Below, piece by piece: positions 45,556 through 55,158 of a DNA stretch of 64,000 nucleotides. The notes below the pieces were generated by a model. It was not told where the DNA came from and ran no database searches. It saw only the letters and a list, made by a program, of their open reading frames with translations. Position 1 is the stretch's first letter. Every line of letters begins with the position of its first letter. Origin of the DNA: Acidimicrobiales bacterium (lineage in GTDB: Bacteria > Actinomycetota > Acidimicrobiia > Acidimicrobiales > UBA8190); the NCBI GenBank assembly GCA_030040015.1, contig JASHUM010000033.1:1-64000 (forward strand), read 5' to 3'. Made by a program: the position numbers and the translations under genes.

Positions 45556-46800
45556 ATGGACCTGTCGTCGACACCCGAGATGGACCACCTGCGATCGGAG
45601 GTCCGTTCCTGGCTGGAAGCCAACCTCCCCTGGGCCTATGGCGTGGGGCTGCCCCCGCGCTTCGCCGAGCTGGCCGAGGAAGTGGCGTTCGGCCGGCGCT
45701 GGCAGGCACGGCTTGCCGCAGCTGGCTGGGTGGGAGTCACCTGGCCCACCGCCTACGGCGGGCGGGGTCTGGGTCCGGCGGCGAACTTCGTGGTGCAGGA
45801 AGAGCTGGCCCGCGCCCGGGCACCCGAGCTGGTGGGCCGAATCGGCGTCAACCTGGCCGGCCCGACCCTCCTCGCCCATGGGACCGAGGCGCAGAAGACG
45901 CAGTGGCTCCCGGCCATCCTCTCGGCAGACGAGCTGTGGTGCCAGCTCTTCAGCGAGCCCGACGCCGGGTCCGACCTGGCGTCGGTACGGACCACCGCCA
46001 CCAGGACCGAGGGGGGCTGGGTGCTGCAGGGCGCCAAGGTGTGGACGTCGTACGCCCAGTTCGCCGACTGGGGAGTGTGCCTGGCGCGCAGCGACCCCGA
46101 TGCCCCCCGGCACCGTGGTCTCTCGTTCTTCGTGGTGGACATGCACGCACCGGAGGTCGAGGTGCGGCCGCTCGTCCAGATCACCGGTGAAGCCGAGTTC
46201 AACGAGGTCGTGCTCGACGCGGTCTTCGTGCCCGACGACCGGCTGGTGGGCGCTCCTAGTCGGGGCTGGACGGTGGCGGGATCGACCCTGTCGCACGAGC
46301 GCGGCGTCAACCCCCGACAGCTCGTCATCCATCTCCAGCATCTCGACGAGCTGCTTCGCACCGGAGCCGAGGTGGGCGCCTTCGACGACGCCCGGCTTCG
46401 GCGCCGCCTGGCCCAGGCATACGTCGAGGTTCGACTGTTCCAACTCCACAACTGGCGCTCGCTGTCCCGGCTGGAGCGGGGCCTCGAACCAGGTCCGGAA
46501 GCGAGCGTCCTCAAGCTGTACTGGAGCGAGATGAGCAAGCGCCTGCACGCCCTCGCCCTCGACGTCCTGGGACCGGCGGCACCGCTCTGGCAGGGAGCAT
46601 CCGACAACCCCGGAGACGGATCGTGGCAGCGGGCCTGGCTCTACTATCAGGCGTCGTCGATCTTCGCCGGGACCAACGAGATCCAACGCAACGTGATCGG
46701 AGAGCGGGTGCTCGGCTTGCCCCGTGAGCCGTCACCCGAGCCGGCGGGCATGTCCGTGGGGCAGGGCGGCACCCGACAGAAGGAGGCTGACGGTGGCTGA
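45556..46800 (+). CDS. Acyl-CoA dehydrogenase (large-subunit-like type; paralogue of 41517-42683)
   Basis: CQLFSEPDAGSDLASVRTTAT, VLQGAKVWTSYAQFADWGVCLARS, ASSIFAGTNEIQRNVIGERVLGLPREP. Confidence 0.93.
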   Translation: MDLSSTPEMDHLRSEVRSWLEANLPWAYGVGLPPRFAELAEEVAFGRRWQARLAAAGWVGVTWPTAYGGRGLGPAANFVVQEELARARAPELVGRIGVNLAGPTLLAHGTEAQKTQWLPAILSADELWCQLFSEPDAGSDLASVRTTATRTEGGWVLQGAKVWTSYAQFADWGVCLARSDPDAPRHRGLSFFVVDMHAPEVEVRPLVQITGEAEFNEVVLDAVFVPDDRLVGAPSRGWTVAGSTLSHERGVNPRQLVIHLQHLDELLRTGAEVGAFDDARLRRRLAQAYVEVRLFQLHNWRSLSRLERGLEPGPEASVLKLYWSEMSKRLHALALDVLGPAAPLWQGASDNPGDGSWQRAWLYYQASSIFAGTNEIQRNVIGERVLGLPREPSPEPAGMSVGQGGTRQKEADGG

Positions 46801-47647
46801 CGAGCCGGTGGTGCTCTACGCGGTGGAAGGGCCGGTCGCCACCATCACGATGAACCGCCCTGCGGTGGCCAACGCCCAGAACACCGCCCTCATCGACGCC
46901 CTCGATGCTGCCTTCGACCGAGCCGGTGCGGACGACGACGTGCGGGTGGTCGTCCTGGCCGGGGCCGGCCGGCACTTCAGCGCCGGGCACGACCTCAAGG
47001 CCATCGTGGGCGACGAGGAGCCCGACGAGTGGGTGGCCATGCGCCAGACCCCGGAAGGCAAGTTCCGCCACGAGCAAGTCATGTACGTCGAGCGGTGCCG
47101 CAAGATCCACGACTTCCGGAAGCCGACGATCGCTGCGGTGCAAGGCAAGTGCGTGGCGGCAGGGCTGATGCTGGCCTGCATGTGCGACATCATCGTCGCC
47201 GCCGACGACGCGTTGTTCTCCAACCCCGTGCTCCGCATGACCGGGGCCGGGGTCGAACTGCTGGTCGAGCCGTGGGAGCTCGGTATCCGTCAGGCCAAGG
47301 AGTTCCTCCTCGCCGCTGAGGAACTGGACGCCGGGGAGGCACTGCGCCTGGGCCTGGTCAACAGAGTGGTTCCCCGGGACGAACTGGCGCAGCGCGCCCG
47401 GGAACTGGCCGAGCGCATCGCCCTCGTCCCCCCCGTGACGGCCCAGGTGGTGAAGGACTCGATCAACAACGTCGCCGAGCTGATGGGGCAGAGCGCGTCG
47501 TGGCGGTACCACTTCATGGCCCACCACTGGATGCACAACACCGCCACCGCCCTCAGCGCCCTGGAGGAGCGCAAGAAGCTCGGCTCCATGAAGGACGTGT
47601 TCGCCGCCCGCGACCGCGGCGACGCCCCTTCCTCCTCAGAGAGCTGA
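46793..47647 (+). CDS. Enoyl-CoA hydratase/isomerase family protein
   Basis: ATITMNRPAVANAQNTALIDALDAAFD, GRHFSAGHDLKAI, AAVQGKCVAAGLMLACMCDIIVAADDALFSNP; GTG start overlapping previous stop. Confidence 0.9.
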   Translation: MADEPVVLYAVEGPVATITMNRPAVANAQNTALIDALDAAFDRAGADDDVRVVVLAGAGRHFSAGHDLKAIVGDEEPDEWVAMRQTPEGKFRHEQVMYVERCRKIHDFRKPTIAAVQGKCVAAGLMLACMCDIIVAADDALFSNPVLRMTGAGVELLVEPWELGIRQAKEFLLAAEELDAGEALRLGLVNRVVPRDELAQRARELAERIALVPPVTAQVVKDSINNVAELMGQSASWRYHFMAHHWMHNTATALSALEERKKLGSMKDVFAARDRGDAPSSSES

Positions 47648-47657
47648 ATCGAGCGCC

Positions 47658-48863
47658 GTGGCCGGACCGCTCGAGGGCCTCCGCGTGCTCGACCTGGGCA
47701 CGCGCATCGGCGCACCGTTTTGCGCCGGGATCCTCGGCGAGTGGGGCGCCGAGGTCATCAAGATCGAACAACCGGGAACGGGTGACTTCATGCGCGGCAT
47801 CGGCCCCTTCGTCGATACCGACGACGATCCCGAGGTGTACTCGCTCTTCTGGGCGGTGGAGGGAAGGGGGCGCAAGAGCGCCACCTGCGACCTGCGCCGC
47901 CCGGAAGGCCAGGAGCTGCTGCGCCGATTGGCCGAGACGGCCGACGTCGTGTGCGAGAACTTCCGTCCCGGCACGCTCGAGGCATGGGGGATCGGCCCGG
48001 CTCGGCTCCCTGATCGTCTCGTGACCGTGCGCGTCAGCGCCTTCGGTCAGGACGGCCCCTATGCGGCCCGTCCCGGGCTCGACCGCCTGGGCGTCGCCTA
48101 TGGGGGGCTCATGCACCTGACCGGTGAGCCGGACCGGCCACCGGTGCGCCCCGGGGTGACGGTCGCCGACTACCTCACCGGCGTGTTCGCCGCCGAGGCT
48201 GCATTGGTGGCGCTGTACCGGCGCGACGCCCGGGGCACAGGACGGGGGGCGGTCGTCGACGCCTCGCTGTACGGATCGGTGCTGCGCATCCTCGAATGGA
48301 CCATCCCCGCCTACGAACGCCTGGGACTCGTCCGCTCCCGAGAGGGGAACCGATTGTCGAACTCGGCACCTCTCGACAACTTCCTCAGCAAGGACGGGCG
48401 TTACGTGTGCATCGTCGCAGGGTCGGACGCAAACTTCGCCCGGCTGTGCAGGGCCATGGAGCGCCCCGAGCTGGTGGACGACCCCCGCTACACGTCGTTG
48501 GCCGAGCGGGCCCGGCACGGGGACGAGATCAACGCCGTGGTGGCGGCTTGGGCGGCGACACTGAGCGCCGAGCAGCTCGAGGAACGTTGCGTGGACCATG
48601 ACGTGCCCGTCGCCACCGCCTACAGCGCCAGAGAGATCGTCTCGGATCCCCACTTCGAAGTGCGCCGGGACCTCGTCGAGGTGGCCGACCCCGTCGCCGG
48701 CCCCCTGCGCCAGCAGGCGCCCTACCCCCGGCTGGTGGGCGAGGACCGGCCCGTGCCGTCCGGGGCGCCCCGGCTGGGAGCCGACAACGTCGAGGTGTGG
48801 CACGACCTGGTGGGACTCTCCGGCGCCGAGCTGGAGGAACTCATCGCCAAGGGAGTGATATGA
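47658..48863 (+). CDS. CaiB/BaiF family (class III) CoA-transferase
   Basis: GLRVLDLGTRIGAPFCAGILGEWGAEVIKIEQPGTGDFMR, ADVVCENFRPGTLEAWGIG, VSAFGQDGPYAARPGLDRLGVAYGGLMHLTG. Confidence 0.93.
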   Translation: MAGPLEGLRVLDLGTRIGAPFCAGILGEWGAEVIKIEQPGTGDFMRGIGPFVDTDDDPEVYSLFWAVEGRGRKSATCDLRRPEGQELLRRLAETADVVCENFRPGTLEAWGIGPARLPDRLVTVRVSAFGQDGPYAARPGLDRLGVAYGGLMHLTGEPDRPPVRPGVTVADYLTGVFAAEAALVALYRRDARGTGRGAVVDASLYGSVLRILEWTIPAYERLGLVRSREGNRLSNSAPLDNFLSKDGRYVCIVAGSDANFARLCRAMERPELVDDPRYTSLAERARHGDEINAVVAAWAATLSAEQLEERCVDHDVPVATAYSAREIVSDPHFEVRRDLVEVADPVAGPLRQQAPYPRLVGEDRPVPSGAPRLGADNVEVWHDLVGLSGAELEELIAKGVI

Positions 48864-48988
48864 GCGAGGGCGCCGGCCGATCGGCGCTCGTCACCGGGAC
48901 GTCCCCGGGGATCGGCCCGGCAACGACCCCCCGCTGTACCGTGGCCCGCTCACCCGAGACCGCCCGACAGTGGAAGGAGCATGGATGA
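48860..48988 (+). pseudogene. Possible truncated SDR N-terminus (MSEGAGRSALVTGTSPGIGPA...)
   Basis: ATG overlaps CaiB stop (ATGA); Rossmann TGxxxGIG motif then immediate divergence and stop. Confidence 0.4.
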
Positions 48989-50232
48989 AGGCGCTCGTCT
49001 TCGGCGCCCCCCCCGAGCCAGGCGAGCCGCGGCCCGTCCCCGCCGACGAAGCCGAGGCCAGGCTGCTGGCGAACCCCTTCGGGCTCCGCCAAGTGCCGGA
49101 CGCCCGGCTGGTCCGGCCCGACTGGGTGATGACCAGGCCGATCCTCTCCGGCGTGTGCGGGTCCGACGCCAAGCTGGTGCTGGGCGACTTCGACGAGGGC
49201 GACATCGACAACCCGATGTCGGCCTTCTCGTCCATCCCGCACGTGCCCGGGCACGAGGTGGTTGCCGAGGTGGTGGCGCTCGGGCCTGAAGCCGAGGGGG
49301 TGGAGGTCGGCCAACGGGTCGTGCTCAACCCGTGGCTCACGTGCGGGCCACGGGGCATCGACCCGCCCTGTCCCGCCTGCCGAGCCGGCGATTTGAGCTT
49401 GTGCTGGAGCTTCACCAAGGGTGACCTCGGCCCCGGGCTCCACCTGGGCGTGGTCACCGACGCCCCCGGGGCGTGGGCCGAGTTGCTCGCCGCCCACGAC
49501 TCCATGCTCATCCCCGTGCCCGAGGACGTCCCCGACGAGCTCGCCGTCCTGGCCGACCCCTTCGCCGTCTCCATGCACGCCGTGGTGCGCCACCCGCCCC
49601 GTCCGGGCGGCAAGGCGGTGGTGTACGGGGCCGGCGCGCTCGGGACGACGGCGCTGGCGTCCCTGCGGGCCCTCTACCCCGACGTCGAGGTCGCCGTGGT
49701 GGCGCGATTCACTGCCCAGGCGGAGCTGGCCGCCAAGCTGGGAGCGTCCCTCGTCGTCGACCACGAGCCCCGCCTGGGAGTGGTCGAGGCATTGGCCGAG
49801 TGGTCGGGGGGCGTGTTGCACCAACCCTTCGACGGCCTGCCCGTCGCCCACCCGGGTGGGATCGACGTGGTCTACGACACCGTGGCGAAGCCCGAGACCT
49901 TCGAGGTGGGCGTGCGGGTGCTCGCTGAGCGAGGCACCCTGGTCCAGAGCGGGGTGTCCACCCCGGGTCGCTGGGAGTGGACGCCGGTGTACTTCAAGGA
50001 GCTGACCATCGCCGGGTCGAACGCCTTCGGTGTCGAGGAGGTGGACGGGGTGCGCAAGCACGCCATCGCCCATTACCTCGACCTGACCGCGGCGGGGCGG
50101 GTCGACCTGAGCGGCATGGTCACGCACCGGTTCCAGCTCGAGGAGTGGTGGGACGCCATGAAGGCGCTGGCCCGTCAAGACGTGAGTGGGGCGGTGAAGG
50201 TGGCCTTCGAGCCGAACCCCCGAGGTGCCTGA
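48985..50232 (+). CDS. Zinc-binding alcohol dehydrogenase (MDR family)
   Basis: PILSGVCGSDAKLVLGDF, HVPGHEVVAEVVALG, CPACRAGDLSLC, VYGAGALGTTALASLRALYP. Confidence 0.9.
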   Translation: MKALVFGAPPEPGEPRPVPADEAEARLLANPFGLRQVPDARLVRPDWVMTRPILSGVCGSDAKLVLGDFDEGDIDNPMSAFSSIPHVPGHEVVAEVVALGPEAEGVEVGQRVVLNPWLTCGPRGIDPPCPACRAGDLSLCWSFTKGDLGPGLHLGVVTDAPGAWAELLAAHDSMLIPVPEDVPDELAVLADPFAVSMHAVVRHPPRPGGKAVVYGAGALGTTALASLRALYPDVEVAVVARFTAQAELAAKLGASLVVDHEPRLGVVEALAEWSGGVLHQPFDGLPVAHPGGIDVVYDTVAKPETFEVGVRVLAERGTLVQSGVSTPGRWEWTPVYFKELTIAGSNAFGVEEVDGVRKHAIAHYLDLTAAGRVDLSGMVTHRFQLEEWWDAMKALARQDVSGAVKVAFEPNPRGA

Positions 50233-50887
50233 CGTGCAACCCGCCACGGCGCCCAGGCGGGCGCGCCCGGCCAAGGCTGCGGTCGCCGGAGAGCCGGCGA
50301 GCAAACGAGCCTTGCGCACCCAGGGTCGCAAGACCATGCGCAAGCTGCTCGACGCCGCCATGGTCGTGTTCGCCCGGCGCGGGTACCACGCGGCACGCGT
50401 GGACGACATCGTCAAAGTGGCACGCACCTCGCACGGAACCTTCTACCTGTACTTCTCCAACAAGGAGGATCTGCTCCGGGCCCTGGTCGCCGAGGCGGGC
50501 GAGGTCGTCGGCGCGCTCGACTCCGCCCTGGGCACCGTGACGCCGGACGCCGAAGGATGGGCCGAGCTACGCCAGTGGATGGGCCAATTCTCCGAGGCCT
50601 GGCAACGCTACGCCCCCGTGTTGCGGGCATGGACCGACTTGGTCATGAGCGACACCGAGCTCAGCGCCCAGGCCCATGCCGCGGCAGGCGGAGTCGCCCG
50701 CTCCCTCGCCATGCGCATCGCCGAGAGCGGCCCGCCCGCGGGCATCGACCCCAACGCCGCCGCCGAGGCGGTCGTGGCCATGATCGACCGCTTCCACCAA
50801 CTGCGTCAGTTCTCGGGCGAGCCGATCGACGAGGACGCCTTGGACACGCTCACCACGATGGTGCACCGCGCGCTTTTCGCCGGCTAG
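50225..50887 (+). CDS. TetR family transcriptional regulator
   Basis: GRKTMRKLLDAAMVVFARRGYHAARVDDIVKVARTSHGTFYLYFSNKEDLLRAL. Confidence 0.93.
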   Translation: MPDVQPATAPRRARPAKAAVAGEPASKRALRTQGRKTMRKLLDAAMVVFARRGYHAARVDDIVKVARTSHGTFYLYFSNKEDLLRALVAEAGEVVGALDSALGTVTPDAEGWAELRQWMGQFSEAWQRYAPVLRAWTDLVMSDTELSAQAHAAAGGVARSLAMRIAESGPPAGIDPNAAAEAVVAMIDRFHQLRQFSGEPIDEDALDTLTTMVHRALFAG

Positions 50888-50898
50888 GGCCGTCGATC

Positions 50899-51414
50899 TC
50901 AGCCCGGCGAGGCACCCGAACGGCGGGTGCTTCGGGCCGGAGCCTTGGCCGAACCCCTCTTCTCGGTGGCGGCACGGTTCTTCTTGGCCGCACCGGACGC
51001 CGGCGAACCGGTCTCGGCCTCGGCGCCGTCGGGCACCGGGGCCATGCGACGGCCTCGTTCCCAGCCCCGCCGGGCCCAGGGGAGCGCCTCGACCACGTTC
51101 AGCAGGCCGAAGGCAGGCTCGGTGAGCACGATGCTCCCGGCGATCTCCTCCCACGTGGCCCCCACCTCTGCGGCCAGCATGGCGTGACGGGCCACTCCGG
51201 GAGGGTTGCGCCTGATGACCGTGCACACCATGCGGATGAGCTCGTGGGTCTTGCGGTCGGGAGCCCGCAGCGAGTCGATCTGCGACATCCACGCGCTCTG
51301 GGCGTCGTGCAGCCCGGGCGACACCGCGTGCAGCTCGGCTTCGAAGGGGAAGTTCCAGTCCTCGGGCTCCGGCTCCCGATCCCGGTCGACACGGCCGTGC
51401 TGCTTGGGGCTCAC
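50899..51414 (-). CDS. Carboxymuconolactone decarboxylase/AhpD-like protein with Lys/Ala-rich tail
   Basis: SAWMSQIDSLRAPDRKTHELIRMVCTVIRRNPPGVARHAMLAAEVGATWEEIAGSIVLTEPAFGLLNVVEALPWA; GTG start 51414 tentative. Confidence 0.65.
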   Translation of the reverse strand: MSPKQHGRVDRDREPEPEDWNFPFEAELHAVSPGLHDAQSAWMSQIDSLRAPDRKTHELIRMVCTVIRRNPPGVARHAMLAAEVGATWEEIAGSIVLTEPAFGLLNVVEALPWARRGWERGRRMAPVPDGAEAETGSPASGAAKKNRAATEKRGSAKAPARSTRRSGASPG

Positions 51415-51482
51415 GATGCACCTCCGGAGACCCAGCATGGCAGAGGGTCCGGGCTCGGCCAACCCGCCCCTCGTGACCGGAC

Positions 51483-52889
51483 TCAGCAGCTGGGGCTCAG
51501 CTGGCGGAACCGCTCGTAGCGCTCCCCGGCCGCTTCCTGCCAGCGCCGCTCGGGGTCGAATCGCTCGCCGACCTCGGCCCACCTGGCCGCGTCGTTGAGG
51601 GAGGACTCGAGCCCGGCGGCCATGCGGGCGATGAACGCCGCGCCCAGGGCGGACCCCTCGTGGACGGCGACCACGTCGACGGGCAGTCCCGACGCGTCGG
51701 CCATGGCCTGCATCCAAGGCACCACCCGGGTGCCACCCCCACTGGCCACGATGCGCCGCGCCGTGATGCCGGCTCGATCCAGCATGGCCCGCACCACGAA
51801 TCCACTGGCTTCGTAGGCGGCCCGCTCTACGCACGGGGCGTCGTGCGTGATGTCGAGGTCGTGGATGCCGGCCCGCAGCGACGGGTCGTGGAACGGGGCG
51901 CGCTCGCCCCGCAGGTAGGGAAGCCACACCGGGACCCGTCTCGGGTCTCCGGTTCGTTCGAACTGCTCGGCATCCGCCCGGGTCCGGCCGGCGGACGGGG
52001 CACGGCGAAAGCCTCCGTGGAGCAGGGAGCGGGCCCAGTCGACGAACAGGGCACCGGCATTGCTCGGCCCGCCCACCATCACCTTTCCCGGCGCCAGGCT
52101 CGGGACCGTCCACAAGCCGGGCGCCTCGATCCACTCGTCCACCACCGCCCACACCACCAGGGTGGCGCCGCAGATCACCAGCACGTCGCCGCACTGCTCG
52201 GCTCCGGCCACGATCTGGTCGCACAGGGCGTCGACCGTCCCGGGCGCCAGCACGGCGTCCGTGCCCCGGACCGTCCCGGCAGGCTCGCACATGGGGACGA
52301 CCTTGGGCAGCTGCGATGGCGCCACCCCGATCTCCTTCAAGAGGTCGAGGTTCCACTCTTGGCCGGCGAGGAGCTCTCCCAGGGACATGGCCATGGCGGT
52401 GTCGATGGCGGGCTCCCCGGCCAGGGCGTAGCCGGCCACCGCCTGAGCCGGCCAGTAGCCGGCGGCGCCCGGGACTTCGTGGGCGACCCAGCGGAGGAAC
52501 CCGATGGCGTCGGGCATCGTCGTGGACACATCGGCCCGGCCGTTCGCCGAGACGGGTCCGGCCGTCTGTCCCCGGGCGTCGCCATAGAGGAGGCCGGGAC
52601 CGACGGGTCGCCCCCGGGCGTCGACGGCGCACATGGAGGGCACCATGCTGGCGATGCACACGCCCGCCGGCTCGGGAGCGCCGGCGGCCAGCTCGGCCAG
52701 GGCCTTCATGGGGCCTTGGCGCCATGCCCGGGCGGCGTCGTGCTCCAGGTGGTCGGGCTGGGGGGCTCGCAGGCGGTGGGCGACGCGCGACCTGGCCACC
52801 ACCCGGCCGTTCTCGTCGGCGGCCACCGCCTTGGTGGCGGTGGTGCCGATGTCGATCCCCACGGTCACGGAACCTGACACGGTCGTCAT
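51483..52889 (-). CDS. FGGY family carbohydrate kinase
   Basis: VTVGIDIGTTATKAVAADENGRVVA, GLLYGDARGQTAG, RRIVASGGGTRVVPWMQAMADASGLPVDVVAVHEGSALGAAFIA. Confidence 0.9.
   Translation of the reverse strand: MTTVSGSVTVGIDIGTTATKAVAADENGRVVARSRVAHRLRAPQPDHLEHDAARAWRQGPMKALAELAAGAPEPAGVCIASMVPSMCAVDARGRPVGPGLLYGDARGQTAGPVSANGRADVSTTMPDAIGFLRWVAHEVPGAAGYWPAQAVAGYALAGEPAIDTAMAMSLGELLAGQEWNLDLLKEIGVAPSQLPKVVPMCEPAGTVRGTDAVLAPGTVDALCDQIVAGAEQCGDVLVICGATLVVWAVVDEWIEAPGLWTVPSLAPGKVMVGGPSNAGALFVDWARSLLHGGFRRAPSAGRTRADAEQFERTGDPRRVPVWLPYLRGERAPFHDPSLRAGIHDLDITHDAPCVERAAYEASGFVVRAMLDRAGITARRIVASGGGTRVVPWMQAMADASGLPVDVVAVHEGSALGAAFIARMAAGLESSLNDAARWAEVGERFDPERRWQEAAGERYERFRQLSPSC
52875..52888. promoter_or_regulatory. 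TGAC-ACGGTC-GTCA (TGAC-N6-GTCA site 4), overlapping FGGY kinase start
   Basis: Read directly; sits at the edge of the short divergent promoter shared with the 2-hydroxyacid dehydrogenase gene. Confidence 0.4.
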
Positions 52890-52933
52890 CTTTGGGTCAT
52901 TATGAACGACTTCACCAATCCGAGGAGGGTCGA

Positions 52934-53920
52934 ATGCCCCAGGCGCAGCGCCGGGCACTGGTCACCGCCCCAGTACGGGGCCCGGGGCTCGACACCCTGA
53001 AGCAACTGGCCGACCTGGTCGTCGACCCGTGGATCGACCACGACCCGCTGCGGATCTACGACGCGGACACGCTGGCCGAGCGGGTGGCGGCCGAGAAGGC
53101 GGACATCGTCGTCGTCGAGGCCGACCGCTGTGCCGGCCCGCTCTTCGAGCTGCCCCTCGTGGCCGTGGCCAGCTGCCGGGGCGACCCCAACAACGTCGAC
53201 ATCGCCGCCGCCACCGCCGCCGGAGTGCCGGTCCTGCGAGCCCCGGCCCGTAACGCCGATGCCGTCGCCGAGCTGGCCGTGGCCCTCCTCCTCGCCTGTA
53301 GCCGGGGAGTGGTCGCCGCCGACCGGGACGTGCGGGCGGACGAGATCTACAAGAAGGGGACCATTCCCTACCAGCGGTTCCGGGCCTGGCAGCTGGCGGG
53401 ACGGACCGCAGGGTTGGTGGGGCTGGGGGCGGTGGGCCGGGCGCTTCGCTGGCGCCTCCAGGGCCTGGGCATGCACGTGGTGGCGTACGACCCCTACGCG
53501 CCTGACGCCACCCACACGCTCGAGCAGCTGCTCGAGGTCTCCGACGTCGTCTCGCTGCACGCCCCGGTGACCGCGGAGACGTCCGGCATGATCGGGGCCG
53601 CCCAGTTCGCCGCCATGAAGGACGGAGTGGTCTTCTTGAACACGGCGCGCGCCCAACTCCACGACACCGAGGCACTGGTCGCCGCCTTGGGCTCGGGGAA
53701 GGTGGGAGCGGCCGGGCTGGACCATTTCGTGGGAGAGCACCTGGCCTCCGACCACCCCCTCACCACCTTCGACAACGTGGTCCTCACGCCCCACATCGGT
53801 GGCGCCAGCTACGACACCGAGGCCAACCACACCAGGGTCATCGCCGACGACCTGTGCCGCCTGCTGGCCGGGGCACGGCCCGAGAACGTCGTCAACCCCG
53901 AGGTCCTCGACCGCCGCTGA
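52934..53920 (+). CDS. D-isomer-specific 2-hydroxyacid dehydrogenase
   Basis: AGLVGLGAVGRALRWRLQGLGMHVVAYDPYA, SLHAPVTAETSGMIGAAQFAAMKDGVVFLNTARA, VVLTPHIGGASYDTEAN. Confidence 0.92.
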   Translation: MPQAQRRALVTAPVRGPGLDTLKQLADLVVDPWIDHDPLRIYDADTLAERVAAEKADIVVVEADRCAGPLFELPLVAVASCRGDPNNVDIAAATAAGVPVLRAPARNADAVAELAVALLLACSRGVVAADRDVRADEIYKKGTIPYQRFRAWQLAGRTAGLVGLGAVGRALRWRLQGLGMHVVAYDPYAPDATHTLEQLLEVSDVVSLHAPVTAETSGMIGAAQFAAMKDGVVFLNTARAQLHDTEALVAALGSGKVGAAGLDHFVGEHLASDHPLTTFDNVVLTPHIGGASYDTEANHTRVIADDLCRLLAGARPENVVNPEVLDRR

Positions 53921-53953
53921 GGCGGCCGGAGCTCGCCGAGCCGGAGGTACGCC

Positions 53954-55150
53954 ATGGACTTCGCGCTCCTCCCCGAGGACGAGGCATTCCGCCAGGAGCT
54001 GCGCACCTGGCTGGACGAGCACCTGCCCCCCTTCGTGGCCGCCGGGGAGATCGGGGAGGAGCACGACCCCGACCGCCGCACCATGCTCCGGCGCCAGGCC
54101 TGGCAGCGGGAGCTCCACGAAGGGCGGTGGGCCGCCATCAACTGGCCCCGGGAGTGGGGCGGGCGCGAAGCGACGGTGTCGCAGAACGCCATCTACGCCG
54201 AGGAGATGGCCAAGGCCAGGACACCGGGCATCTACAACGCCAACGGCATCTGGCAGATCGGTCCCATGATCCTGCGCTGGGGGACCGAGGAGCAACAGCA
54301 GAGATGGCTGCCGGGGATCCTCGACGCCAGCGTCCACTGGTGCCAGGGCTTCACCGAACCCGAGGCGGGATCCGACCTCGGGAACCTGCGCACCATGGCG
54401 ATGCGCGACGGAGACGACTACGTCGTGACCGGCCGCAAGATCTGGATCTCCACCGCCCACCTGGCCAAGTGGGGGCTGTTCCTCGTGCGCACCGACCCCA
54501 CGGCGTTCGAGCGGGGCGCCAAGCACGACGGCATCACCGCTCTCATCGTCGACATGGAGCTGTCCGGCATCGACGTCCAGGTCATCCGGGACATCACCGG
54601 TGGCGAGCTGTTCTGCGAGGTGACCTTCGACGGGGCCCGCGTCCCGGTCGACAACCGCCTCGGGGACGAGAACCAGGGCTGGCAGGTGGCCATGGGCACG
54701 TTGGGCCACGAGCGAGTCGGGACGGCCGGCATGTCGGTGTCCATGCGCATCGAGCTCGACAACCTGATCGAGACGGCACGCCGGCACAACCCCGAGGCGC
54801 TCCAGGACCCCGCCTTGCGCGAGCGGGTGGCCCGGGTGTGGACCCAGCTCGAGCTGACCCGCCTGCTCAACGCCCGGGCCCTGTCGAAGATCCTGAAGGG
54901 CCAGCCCAACTGGCCCGAGGTCCCACTGGCCAAACTGCAGTGGAGCTACCTGTCCCAAACCATCGCCGAGCTGGGGGTGGACATGCTCGGGCCGTTCGGC
55001 GTTCTGGCCAAAGGCGGGGCCGATTCCGTCGACAAGGGACATTGGGCTCACAACTACGTGTGGCAGCGCTTCACCTCGATCGGTGCGGGCACGACCGAGG
55101 TGCAGAAGAACATCATCGCCGACCGCGCCATCAAGATGCCGCGGCGCTGA
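53954..55150 (+). CDS. Acyl-CoA dehydrogenase
   Basis: CQGFTEPEAGSDLGNLRTMAMRDGDDYVVTGRKIWISTAHLAKWGLFLVRT, FTSIGAGTTEVQKNIIADRAIKMPRR. Confidence 0.94.
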   Translation: MDFALLPEDEAFRQELRTWLDEHLPPFVAAGEIGEEHDPDRRTMLRRQAWQRELHEGRWAAINWPREWGGREATVSQNAIYAEEMAKARTPGIYNANGIWQIGPMILRWGTEEQQQRWLPGILDASVHWCQGFTEPEAGSDLGNLRTMAMRDGDDYVVTGRKIWISTAHLAKWGLFLVRTDPTAFERGAKHDGITALIVDMELSGIDVQVIRDITGGELFCEVTFDGARVPVDNRLGDENQGWQVAMGTLGHERVGTAGMSVSMRIELDNLIETARRHNPEALQDPALRERVARVWTQLELTRLLNARALSKILKGQPNWPEVPLAKLQWSYLSQTIAELGVDMLGPFGVLAKGGADSVDKGHWAHNYVWQRFTSIGAGTTEVQKNIIADRAIKMPRR

Positions 55151-55158
55151 GGCGCCCC

